The position numbers were made by a program, and so were the translations under genes. A DNA stretch of 17,760 nt, from the NCBI GenBank assembly GCA_964554415.1, contig CAZKON010000017.1:1-17760 (forward strand), written 5' to 3'. This document shows, piece after piece, positions 1 through 5,293 of the stretch (the stretch's first letter is position 1; each line of letters starts with the position of its first letter). The notes under the pieces were generated by a model that worked only from the letters and a program-made list of their open reading frames with translations, did not search any database and was not told where the DNA came from. This DNA is from JAGVXD01 sp964554415 (GTDB lineage Archaea > Nanobdellota > Nanobdellia > Pacearchaeales > GW2011-AR1).

Positions 1-67
1 CAGGTCTATCTAAATAATCGCTTGCCCATTGCGATGCTTGACCTAAAGATAAAAGCTCTTGGCTCAT
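1..67 (-). CDS. 5' end of a gene truncated by the window edge, possibly DNA methyltransferase or restriction related
   Basis: Only the first 22 codons are in the window, reading leftward from an ATG at 67-65. They begin MSQELLSLGQASQWASDY. The start codon overlaps the TGA of the small ribbon-helix-helix gene upstream in an ATGA arrangement, so the two are almost certainly co-transcribed and translationally coupled. The LGQAS-WAS-YL pattern resembles, from memory, the short N-terminal DNA-binding segment found on some type II DNA methyltransferases and restriction proteins. That is a weak recognition from 22 residues and should not be treated as an assignment. A toxin or another DNA-binding protein is equally compatible with the arrangement. 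Confidence 0.4.
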   Translation of the reverse strand, partial: MSQELLSLGQASQWASDYLDRP

Positions 68-204
68 CTTTCCCCTTTTTTTGTTTTTTCTTCCATAAAT
101 ACTTCTATGCTTCTTGATAAGGCAACAGCATTTTTCTTACAAAATTCTCTATATTTTTCGTAAGTGTCTTCATCAAGACTTAGAGTCACATTTTTTTGAA
201 CCAT
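64..204 (-). CDS. Small ribbon-helix-helix (Arc/MetJ-type) DNA-binding protein
   Basis: A 46-residue protein starting MVQKNVTLSLDEDTYEKY. The layout is the classic ribbon-helix-helix: a beta strand (residues 3-9, alternating KNVTLSL), helix A (about 10-24, DEDTYEKYREFCKKN) and helix B (about 28-41). Such proteins bind DNA as dimers and serve as antitoxins or as regulators of adjacent genes. The ATG at 204 was chosen because upstream codons in this frame read through a low-complexity AT-rich stretch and do not look like protein. An AT-rich box (about 233-240 on the minus strand) lies at promoter distance. Its stop overlaps the next start (ATGA), so it probably autoregulates a two-gene unit with the partial gene at the left edge. 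Confidence 0.7.
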   Translation of the reverse strand: MVQKNVTLSLDEDTYEKYREFCKKNAVALSRSIEVFMEEKTKKGER

Positions 205-461
205 TTTGTTTCCTTCATTTGAATACAAATGTAAATAAATGAGCATTCTATATAAATATTTTGGCCCATTCTTGAGTGACGAACCGAAACCCCTAAAAAA
301 ATCTTCTTTTTTAGAAAAAAAGAAGCAAAAAATTCTCGCCGACCCTCCTAAAACCCAAAAGATACTTTCGAGCTTACCTGCGTGGATACGCAAAATTCTG
401 AAAGAATTTGGACGCTATGCGCTTTCGTAAACTATAAATAAGTTAATTACTGCCTTTCTGG
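205..461. promoter_or_regulatory. Divergent intergenic region with hairpins and two promoters
   Basis: This 257-base stretch separates the leftward ribbon-helix-helix gene from the rightward protease gene. It contains three perfect hairpins: 303-325 (10-bp stem CTTCTTTTTT, loop AGA), 379-392 (TGCGT/ACGCA, loop GGAT) and, directly abutting, 393-409 (AAATTCT/AGAATTT, loop GAA). A TATA-like box TATAAATA at 433-440 lies 21 bases before the protease ATG. A 63-codon plus-strand reading frame (239-430) runs through the region. Its codons are not absurd but it has no start signal or recognisable domain, so it is not called as a gene. Confidence 0.5.
433..440 (+). promoter_or_regulatory. TATA-like box for the protease-pop5 operon
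   Basis: The sequence TATAAATA ends 21 bases before the ATG at 462. This is the spacing of an archaeal TATA box to a leaderless start. No Shine-Dalgarno sequence lies before the ATG (the upstream bases are pyrimidine-rich), which agrees with a leaderless transcript. Confidence 0.6.
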
Positions 462-1328
462 ATGAAACATCACCGCAATATAATTTACACGATTGTGTGC
501 ATCCTCCTTATTCTGCAACTTGTTTCATTTATCTCTTTGAGTTCCAGAGTATCTAAGGTAAATGGAGAACTTGCTATGACACAGACAAAGCTTGAAAATG
601 TATCTCTGGCGTTTAATGCAGCACTTACACAATATGAAGCGCAAAACCAGAGAAACTTCAATGATGTAACGCTCGCTCTCCATGATATCAACACTCAGAT
701 ATCTAAACAACAATCCACGTTTGAAGAACAGATTACTCTGCTTAAGTCAGGGCAGGGTGATTTTTCAGGCATCATCACTCAGGCAGTAAAGAGTGTTGCT
801 ACTGTGCGCACAGATAGATCATTGGGCAGCGGATTTTTCATAAATGAGCAAGGGTACATTGTAACTAATTACCATGTAATTGCAGGCGCAAGACAACTTG
901 CCGTGGCTACTCATGATAGACGTTTAATTGAAGCCAAACTCATTGGCAGAGATACATACAGGGATCTTGCGCTCCTGAAAATTGAAGAATTTTATCCTGC
1001 CCTTCCCCTTAGCGATTCAGATAAAGTAAAAGTCGGTAATAAGGTTATTGCAATTGGCAATCCCTTGGGATTATCATTTACAGTTACTGAAGGCATTGTC
1101 TCTGCTCTTAATCGTGAAGGACCGAATGGATTAGAAGAATATATCCAGACAGATGTCTCACTGAATCCGGGGAATTCAGGAGGACCGTTGATTGACACTG
1201 CCGGCGGTGTCGTCGGAATAAACAATTTTAAGATTGGCGATGCAGAAAGCATAGGTTTTGCATTGGAAAGCAAGACTTTGAAACGTGCAGTATATGAGAT
1301 GAGCAATGCGACTGTGGTGCTCCCATGA
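462..1328 (+). CDS. Membrane-tethered trypsin-like serine protease (HtrA/Deg-like, no PDZ)
   Basis: A 288-residue protein with one N-terminal membrane segment (residues about 8-27), a polar helical linker likely to form a coiled coil (about 30-95), and a trypsin-fold protease domain (about 103-283). The full catalytic triad is visible: His138 in TNYHVI, Asp168 in YRDLALLKI and Ser239 in NPGNSGGPL. HtrA/Deg proteases degrade or refold damaged proteins. This one should act outside the membrane, given the N-terminal anchor. It ends directly after the protease domain and lacks the C-terminal PDZ domain usual in HtrA, so substrate choice or oligomerisation may depend on the coiled coil. The ATG follows a TATA box at 433-440. 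The stop overlaps the next start (ATGA), so it shares a transcript with pop5, although no functional link is evident. Confidence 0.9.
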   Translation: MKHHRNIIYTIVCILLILQLVSFISLSSRVSKVNGELAMTQTKLENVSLAFNAALTQYEAQNQRNFNDVTLALHDINTQISKQQSTFEEQITLLKSGQGDFSGIITQAVKSVATVRTDRSLGSGFFINEQGYIVTNYHVIAGARQLAVATHDRRLIEAKLIGRDTYRDLALLKIEEFYPALPLSDSDKVKVGNKVIAIGNPLGLSFTVTEGIVSALNREGPNGLEEYIQTDVSLNPGNSGGPLIDTAGGVVGINNFKIGDAESIGFALESKTLKRAVYEMSNATVVLP

Positions 1329-1600
1329 CTCATCTTCCTTCAAGCATGCGAACTAAACGCAGATATCTCTGTATTCAGGGAGGAAGCAAAGAAGAGATTG
1401 AAAGGGTACTGCGGCTCCACCTTGGAACATTCGGATGGGCAAAAGCAGAGCCATTGTTTGTAAGTGTGCCTGAAAGCGATGGAATAGTTCTCTCCATTGA
1501 CAGAGCGTCACTTGATATTGCACGCGCTGCACTTGAACTCTCTCCAGAGAAAATGAGGATTACAAGAGTTTCTGGGACAATTAAAGGATTGTGTGCGTAA
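1325..1600 (+). CDS. rnp2: RNase P protein component 2 (Pop5/Rpp14 family)
   Basis: A 91-residue protein matching the archaeal Pop5 pattern: an N-terminal basic stretch (LPSSMRTKRRYL, residues 4-15), an alpha/beta middle, and the hallmark ending RVSGTIKGL (81-89). Pop5 pairs with Rpp30 and stabilises the catalytic core of RNase P RNA, which removes the 5' leaders of tRNA precursors. The length is slightly below the usual 100-120 residues; the middle segment appears shortened. The first ATG is preferred over the one at codon 8 because the LPSSMR-KRRY segment matches the family N-terminus. The gene overlaps the protease gene by four bases at its start and the convergent gene on the minus strand by 20 bases at its end. 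Confidence 0.8.
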   Translation: MTHLPSSMRTKRRYLCIQGGSKEEIERVLRLHLGTFGWAKAEPLFVSVPESDGIVLSIDRASLDIARAALELSPEKMRITRVSGTIKGLCA

Positions 1601-1937
1601 CTTCTTTAGTATACTTTTTTCTTTTAGGGCTATAACTGCCGTATATGATTGCAGAAGAATGCAAGTCTTGAGCGAAGAATTTTGCATCTGACTTGCTGTC
1701 TTCAAAATCGTCCAATCGGTCAAGCGCGAGCTTAAATGTATGTATTAAGTCAGAAGAACTTGGATGTGCAGTATTAAGCTTGACTTGTTCGAGGATGGAC
1801 AAGTGTCCTGTGATTAGGCGGCTTTTTCCTCTTAAGTATGCCTTACCTCTTTCGCGTTCGTAGAGATTAAAGCATCTCCCTTGTGTCTCATACCAAAATT
1901 TCATGCCTTCATCTGGCTTCGGAATGTCTGCGCTCAT
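1581..1937 (-). CDS. Hypothetical protein of 118 residues
   Basis: I do not recognise this protein. It is soluble-looking with no signal peptide or membrane segment, begins MSADIPKPDEGMKFWYETQG, and has a basic tyrosine-rich middle (about 21-40) and a helical acidic segment (about 62-90, with DRLDDFEDSKSD). It ends in a basic tail. The frame is open 17 codons further upstream to a GTG at 1988, but the ATG at 1937 is preferred because a TATA-like box (TTTTAAAT on the minus strand, 1958-1965) lies 20 bases before it, right for a leaderless transcript. It diverges from the pilin-like cassette at 2029, and its 3' end overlaps pop5 by 20 bases in convergent orientation. Coding status rests on the promoter placement and clean codons. 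Confidence 0.6.
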   Translation of the reverse strand: MSADIPKPDEGMKFWYETQGRCFNLYERERGKAYLRGKSRLITGHLSILEQVKLNTAHPSSSDLIHTFKLALDRLDDFEDSKSDAKFFAQDLHSSAIIYGSYSPKRKKYTKEVTHTIL

Positions 1938-1957
1938 TTTGAGAATGGAGAACTGAG

Positions 1958-1965
1958 ATTTAAAA
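1958..1965 (-). promoter_or_regulatory. TATA-like box for the 1937 gene
   Basis: Read on the minus strand this is TTTTAAAT, with 20 bases between it and the ATG at 1937. It shares a 91-bp divergent intergenic region with the promoter of the pilin-like cassette. Confidence 0.55.
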
Positions 1966-1999
1966 GCATTATTGTTTTCGAAAAGCACTCACGGAAAGC

Positions 2000-2007
2000 T
2001 TTAATTA
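2000..2007 (+). promoter_or_regulatory. TATA-like box for the pilin-like cassette
   Basis: TTTAATTA ends 21 bases before the ATG at 2029, with no Shine-Dalgarno sequence between. This places the transcription start at or next to the start codon. It is the only promoter needed for the four overlapping genes that follow. Confidence 0.5.
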
Positions 2008-2028
2008 TGTGGTTCTTCTTTCTGGATA

Positions 2029-2511
2029 ATGAGAAAAAGAGGGCAACTGCAGTTATCATTTGGCATGATTTTCTCAATTTTAATTATTATTGTAACTGTG
2101 GCTGTCGCATTTTATGTCATCAAAGAGTTTCTTGTGACGAGCAAATGTACAGAACTAAGGGCATTTCATGACAACTTTCAAAACGAGATAGACACTGTCT
2201 GGAGGTCAGCTGCGGCACAAATGACTTATACATATACGCTGCCCTCTTCTGTGAAGTCAGTTTGTTTCGGCGATCCGAAATCCTGGAATCAAGCGATACA
2301 TAGTCTTGAATCAGAAACATTCGCTTCTTATCGGAACACTGCGCAAAACTTCTTCATTTATCCTGTTCAGTGCGGGCGAGCAGTCAGTGTCCGAGAAATA
2401 TCGCACGTTTCAATAACCAAGGGATTTTGCGTACCTATCGTAAAAGGAGAAATAAAATTAACAATTTCTAAGTCGAGCAGCACGAGCGCCGAGGTTAAAC
2501 TTAACCAATGA
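2029..2511 (+). CDS. Prepilin-like membrane/surface protein, cassette member 1
   Basis: A 160-residue protein with a short basic leader MRKRG followed by QLQLSFGMIFSI and a hydrophobic stretch to about residue 31. This is the layout of an archaeal class III (type IV pilin/archaellin-type) signal, with probable cleavage after Gly5 by a prepilin peptidase. The mature part would be a hydrophobic helix (about 8-31) plus an outer domain with four cysteines (40, 79, 115, 134), enough for two disulfides. The ATG sits 21 bases after a TATA box. The stop codon overlaps the next start (ATGA). No ATPase or membrane platform gene of a pilus system is present in this window, so whether it assembles into a filament is inference. 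Confidence 0.75.
   Translation: MRKRGQLQLSFGMIFSILIIIVTVAVAFYVIKEFLVTSKCTELRAFHDNFQNEIDTVWRSAAAQMTYTYTLPSSVKSVCFGDPKSWNQAIHSLESETFASYRNTAQNFFIYPVQCGRAVSVREISHVSITKGFCVPIVKGEIKLTISKSSSTSAEVKLNQ
2493..2506 (+). promoter_or_regulatory. Hairpin covering the ribosome binding site of cassette gene 2
   Basis: GGTTA and TAACC form a perfect five-pair stem with loop AACT, one base before the ATG at 2508. The Shine-Dalgarno-like GAGGT at 2491-2495 is partly inside the stem. Folding would hide the site from the ribosome unless translation of the upstream gene opens it, which fits the ATGA overlap and coupled translation. Confidence 0.4.
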
Positions 2512-3488
2512 ACAACAATAAGGGTATAGAACTTAGCTTTGGATGGATATTCTCATTGATTGTGGGGGGGGCGATTCTTTTTTTAGCCATTTATGCAGCT
2601 TCACAACTAACTGATGAAGAAAGAAGAGTGCAACAAACCTTTACTGCCCAGGAATTAGTTACCCGTTTGTCAATGCTGACTACCTCTCTTGAATCAACAA
2701 TTCGTCCTGGGAACTTGAGCTTCTCAACGCAAACACGCATAACTCCGAGATGCACACCACAAGGACAATTTGGCACTCAAGAAATAAAAGTCGCGAGCCG
2801 CTCAGGCATAGGAGAACAGTGGAAGGACACAGGCATTGCTGCAAAGTCATCTGAACTTTATTTCTTTTCAGCCACGCCCAGCGAGGGGAAATCATTCAGC
2901 ATGCTAATAAAGCCCATACTCCTTCCTTTTAAAGTTGGAGATATCATAACACTCTGGAGCGGCCCTTATTGTTTTGTACAGCCTACTGCAGAGATACAGG
3001 AAGATATTGCTCTTTTAGAAGGCTCGGGAAACAAAGTCATGATTGCAAATCGTGTTCAGGATTGCGCGCGCAACAGCACAGTCGTGTGTTTTGCTGTTGC
3101 AGGTAATATCCCTGGAGCCAAGAGTGCATGCTCGATTATCGTTGATATTACCAAACAGACTGTTGAGAAGCAAGGCCGGAGTGTTTCATACATTGGGCCT
3201 CTGATATATGCTGCGATTTTTGGAGATAGTGAACTCTATGAATGCAACGTGCAAAGAATACTGCGCAGAGCTAGTTTTCTGGCTGGACTTTACTCTGAGA
3301 AAAGCGCGTTTGTCGCGAGCCGCTCGCAAGAAGGGTGCAGCAGTGCGCTGCAAGCGGAGCTTGCAGAATATCGCTCAATTGCTCAGAATGGAACTTCGCG
3401 CTCTCTGGGAGCACTTCTAGAGAAAGCTCGGGAGCTTGACGAAAATAATCCAGAAGCTTGTCCTTTATGGAGAGAGGAGATTACATGA
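2508..3488 (+). CDS. Prepilin-like membrane/surface protein, cassette member 2 (large)
   Basis: A 326-residue protein with leader MNNNKG and a hydrophobic helix from about residue 9 to 31 (LSFGWIFSLIVGGAILFLAI). Cleavage after Gly6 would expose IELSF, with Glu at mature position 2. The outer part is large (about 32-326), with several cysteines and a helical C-terminal third, and is much bigger than a typical major pilin, so a minor or tip subunit is a reasonable guess. The start overlaps the previous stop. A run of eight G at 2564-2571 lies inside the membrane-helix codons (the VGG-A segment). The stop overlaps the following ATG by ATGA. No enzymatic motif is recognised. Confidence 0.72.
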   Translation: MNNNKGIELSFGWIFSLIVGGAILFLAIYAASQLTDEERRVQQTFTAQELVTRLSMLTTSLESTIRPGNLSFSTQTRITPRCTPQGQFGTQEIKVASRSGIGEQWKDTGIAAKSSELYFFSATPSEGKSFSMLIKPILLPFKVGDIITLWSGPYCFVQPTAEIQEDIALLEGSGNKVMIANRVQDCARNSTVVCFAVAGNIPGAKSACSIIVDITKQTVEKQGRSVSYIGPLIYAAIFGDSELYECNVQRILRRASFLAGLYSEKSAFVASRSQEGCSSALQAELAEYRSIAQNGTSRSLGALLEKARELDENNPEACPLWREEIT

Positions 3489-4012
3489 AAACTGCATTTC
3501 AGAAAAGAGGGCAACTTAAGGTACAAGAGATGGCATTCGTCCTTGTCGCGCTTATAATATTCTTTGCTCTGGCTGCAATCCTGTATTTAGCTATCAGAGG
3601 ATCTTTGCTTGACCAGGGCGCCAGAGACCGGAGTGATGAAAAAGCATTGGAAGCTGTACGTCAGATAGCTTCAACCCCTGAATTTACATGGAACGAATGT
3701 AAGGGATGCATTGACCTTGATAAAGTTTTTCTTCTAAAACAACAAATTGCACGCAACAACAGCTTGCAAGGACTTTGGGATTATGACTACATTGCGGTGG
3801 AGAGTATTTACCCAGGGCGTTCAGGCGGAGAATGTACTCCTTCCACTTATCCAGCATGTAATCGTACTACTGTCTTATTATCTCAAGAATCCTATGGGGT
3901 TGCAGTAAGCGCGTTTGTGACTATATGCAGATGGGACGCACAAGAGCAAACAGTATGTGAATTGGGAAAAATTTATCTATCAGATAAGGGGAGGGAACGT
4001 GCCTCTTCTTAA
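3485..4012 (+). CDS. Prepilin-like membrane/surface protein, cassette member 3
   Basis: A 175-residue protein beginning MKTAFQKRGQLKVQEMAF, with a hydrophobic helix about residues 15-38. Probable processing is after Gly9, leaving a mature N-terminus QLKVQ with Glu at mature position 6. The outer domain carries a CxxC pair (NECKGCIDL), a second cysteine group (ECTPSTYPAC) and two more cysteines near the end. The ATG at 3485 was chosen over an in-frame TTG at 3458 because a clear Shine-Dalgarno (AGAGGAGAT) lies a few bases upstream and the ATG overlaps the preceding TGA. The gene's 3' end overlaps the next start by 14 bases. Confidence 0.72.
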   Translation: MKTAFQKRGQLKVQEMAFVLVALIIFFALAAILYLAIRGSLLDQGARDRSDEKALEAVRQIASTPEFTWNECKGCIDLDKVFLLKQQIARNNSLQGLWDYDYIAVESIYPGRSGGECTPSTYPACNRTTVLLSQESYGVAVSAFVTICRWDAQEQTVCELGKIYLSDKGRERASS

Positions 4013-4532
4013 AAAAGGACAAGAGGAACTTGTGGGATTTGTGCTTGTAGTTGTAATTGTGTCTGTAGCAGGACTAATAATTATGGGGCTTTTTTTCAGA
4101 ATTGAAAGCGAAAAACAAGCAGCTAAAAGCGCAGATATCGCGCAATTTCTTAATAGTGCATTTCTTGTGACAACGAAATGTCATCTTTCTTCACCCCTGT
4201 TTCCTGCAAATATCGGTGAACTTGCTGCAGCATGCAGTTCTGATAAAAATGAACGTTGTTTAGATGGCACAAATGCATGTAGTGTACTAAACATTTCAAT
4301 GCAGGAAATCATTAAAAGCAGTTGGGCAGCAGGGGCAGACTCTGTAATAAAGGGTTATGAGTTCCAGAGCATTATGACATCAAACAGAACAACCAGCTTG
4401 ACAAGCACCCCTGTTCTTTTAATCCGAGAAGGTGCATGTGCTAAAGATTATCGTGTGGGAGAACATCTCCAGCCAGGAGCGCGGCGCGGGACTACTCTTG
4501 TCACAACGCTGAAATTATGCATCAATGCCTAA
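3999..4532 (+). CDS. Prepilin-like membrane/surface protein, cassette member 4
   Basis: A 177-residue protein starting at GTG 3999 (read as Met): M-PLLKKG, then QEELVGF and a hydrophobic helix about residues 11-32. Cleavage after Gly7 would give a mature start QEEL with acidic residues at positions 2 and 3. The GTG is supported by a strong Shine-Dalgarno (GGGGAGGG, 3988-3995) and by the leader pattern. An upstream ATG at 3957 would place a long polar segment before the leader. The outer domain contains five or more cysteines, including a CAKDY segment near the C-terminus. Its stop overlaps that of the convergent regulator gene by four bases. Confidence 0.7.
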   Translation: MPLLKKGQEELVGFVLVVVIVSVAGLIIMGLFFRIESEKQAAKSADIAQFLNSAFLVTTKCHLSSPLFPANIGELAAACSSDKNERCLDGTNACSVLNISMQEIIKSSWAAGADSVIKGYEFQSIMTSNRTTSLTSTPVLLIREGACAKDYRVGEHLQPGARRGTTLVTTLKLCINA

Positions 4533-4888
4533 AGACGCACATGAATTGTCAGAGTATCGGAAGCCAAAACAGGACGAAGCCTGTTTCTCTTTCCAGTCTT
4601 TTCTGCAGCCATTTCAATAAGCCCAAATCTCTGCAAAAGCTTGATGTCTATCATTACTGACTTAAAGTTTCTTTTCAGAATTTTTGCTAACTCATAAAGA
4701 GATTTTGGATTTTTTATTTTTATGACATGCAGCATCCTTGCCCGCTCGTTGCTCAGCAATTGCCGCAATGCAGCCAAACCTTCAAAATCATATTCGCCAC
4801 CTTCTCCTGTAAGCTTTCTGAAAAAGGTGTTAAATGTTCCGCCTTTGTCGACGATGGTTACTTCCCGCGTCTTTGTCTTTTGTGCCAT
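4529..4888 (-). CDS. Winged helix-turn-helix transcriptional regulator (COG4190-like)
   Basis: A 119-residue protein with a winged-helix domain in its C-terminal two thirds: first helix about 46-58 (NERARMLHVIKIKN), helix-turn-helix about 62-90 (SLYELAKILKRNFKSVMIDI then KLLQRFGLIE), and a wing and strand to the end. The SLYELAKIL-R-KSV--DIK-L--GLIE pattern is that of the predicted archaeal regulators grouped as COG4190 (recognition, not a search). It should bind DNA as a dimer. A 23-bp inverted repeat (4896-4918) begins eight bases upstream of its ATG, the expected place for an autorepression site. The gene sits between the pilin-like cassette (convergent) and the S-layer gene (divergent), making either a possible target. 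No ligand-binding domain is visible. Confidence 0.8.
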   Translation of the reverse strand: MAQKTKTREVTIVDKGGTFNTFFRKLTGEGGEYDFEGLAALRQLLSNERARMLHVIKIKNPKSLYELAKILKRNFKSVMIDIKLLQRFGLIEMAAEKTGKRNRLRPVLASDTLTIHVRL

Positions 4889-4895
4889 GTGTAAT

Positions 4896-4918
4896 TATAT
4901 GTTCATTAAGAACATATA
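4896..4918. promoter_or_regulatory. Inverted-repeat operator, TATATGTTC-ATTAA-GAACATATA
   Basis: Two perfect 9-bp half-sites separated by 5 bp lie seven bases upstream of the regulator's ATG at 4888. The repeat covers the expected TATA and transcription start region of that leaderless gene, so bound protein would block initiation. A decayed half-site (TATATGTTTC, 4942-4951) lies 24 bp further toward the S-layer gene. That the neighbouring winged-helix protein binds here is inference. Confidence 0.6.
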
Positions 4919-5149
4919 TCTATATTAGTATAATTTATATTTATATGTTTCTATTTACTATATATTGTTTGTTTTACCATATATATGATTTAAGCTTTAA
5001 AAATTTCGCACATCTGGATAAAAAGTGATGTGTCTTCACTTATAGTAGTACCACAAGATTTATAAAGCAATTCAGGAGGCAGAGGGTAACTACTGAAGAT
5101 AAAGTAAAAAGCAGGGAAAGCTTTTTAAAGGAGAAATTGCTTGACACTT
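4919..5149 (+). promoter_or_regulatory. AT-rich upstream region of the S-layer gene with two TATA-like boxes
   Basis: No reading frame here looks coding. Bases 4919-4990 are extremely AT-rich. Two candidate promoters face the S-layer gene: TTTATAAA at 5059-5066 (predicted start near 5088) and TTTTTAAA at 5122-5129 (predicted start near 5150). A small hairpin, TTCAG/CTGAA (5071-5097), lies between them. The second box would start the transcript exactly at the first of the strong leader hairpins (5152), which makes it the better candidate. Two promoters would suit a very highly expressed surface protein. Confidence 0.5.
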
Positions 5150-5293
5150 TGCTCTATTAAATTTAGAGTATTGTTTTTGAAGCGTCCCCTATACGCTTTA
5201 TAGACATACTGGCGGGTTGTGCAAACAACCTCCTCTGGGAGGAATCCTGCGGGATGCCACAATCACAAAAATGAAAGGGGGTTAGAAAAATAG
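5150..5293 (+). promoter_or_regulatory. Structured 5' leader of the S-layer mRNA, with cloverleaf-like fold
   Basis: The leader contains perfect hairpins at 5152-5168 (CTCTA/TAGAG) and 5178-5200 (eight pairs, core AAGCGT/ACGCTT). A compact four-way junction follows at 5210-5259: closing stem TGGC (5210-5213) with GCCA (5256-5259), enclosing three directly abutting hairpins. These are 5215-5230 (GGTTGT, GCAA tetraloop, ACAACC), 5231-5243 (TCCTC/GAGGA, loop TGG) and 5244-5255 (ATCC/GGAT, loop TGCG). Only one base inside the junction is unpaired. A G-rich ribosome binding site (5277-5281) lies 12 bases before the ATG, and a four-codon ORF (5271-5285, MKGG) overlaps it. Function could be mRNA stability, translation control or ligand sensing; I do not recognise a known riboswitch class. 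Confidence 0.6.

Noticed and set aside
239..430. 63-codon plus-strand reading frame upstream of the protease, Lys-rich, ending WIRKILKEFGRYALS
   Set aside because: Codons are acceptable but there is no recognisable domain and no ribosome site, and the region is full of hairpins and promoter signals. Left unresolved.
1881..2171. 96-codon plus-strand frame over the start of the pilin-like cassette
   Set aside because: Overlaps the promoter region and the real gene in another frame; sequence looks random.
5210..5259. tRNA gene, because of the cloverleaf-like fold
   Set aside because: Only about 50 bases long, with a four-pair closing stem, no T-loop consensus and no anticodon-like seven-base loop.
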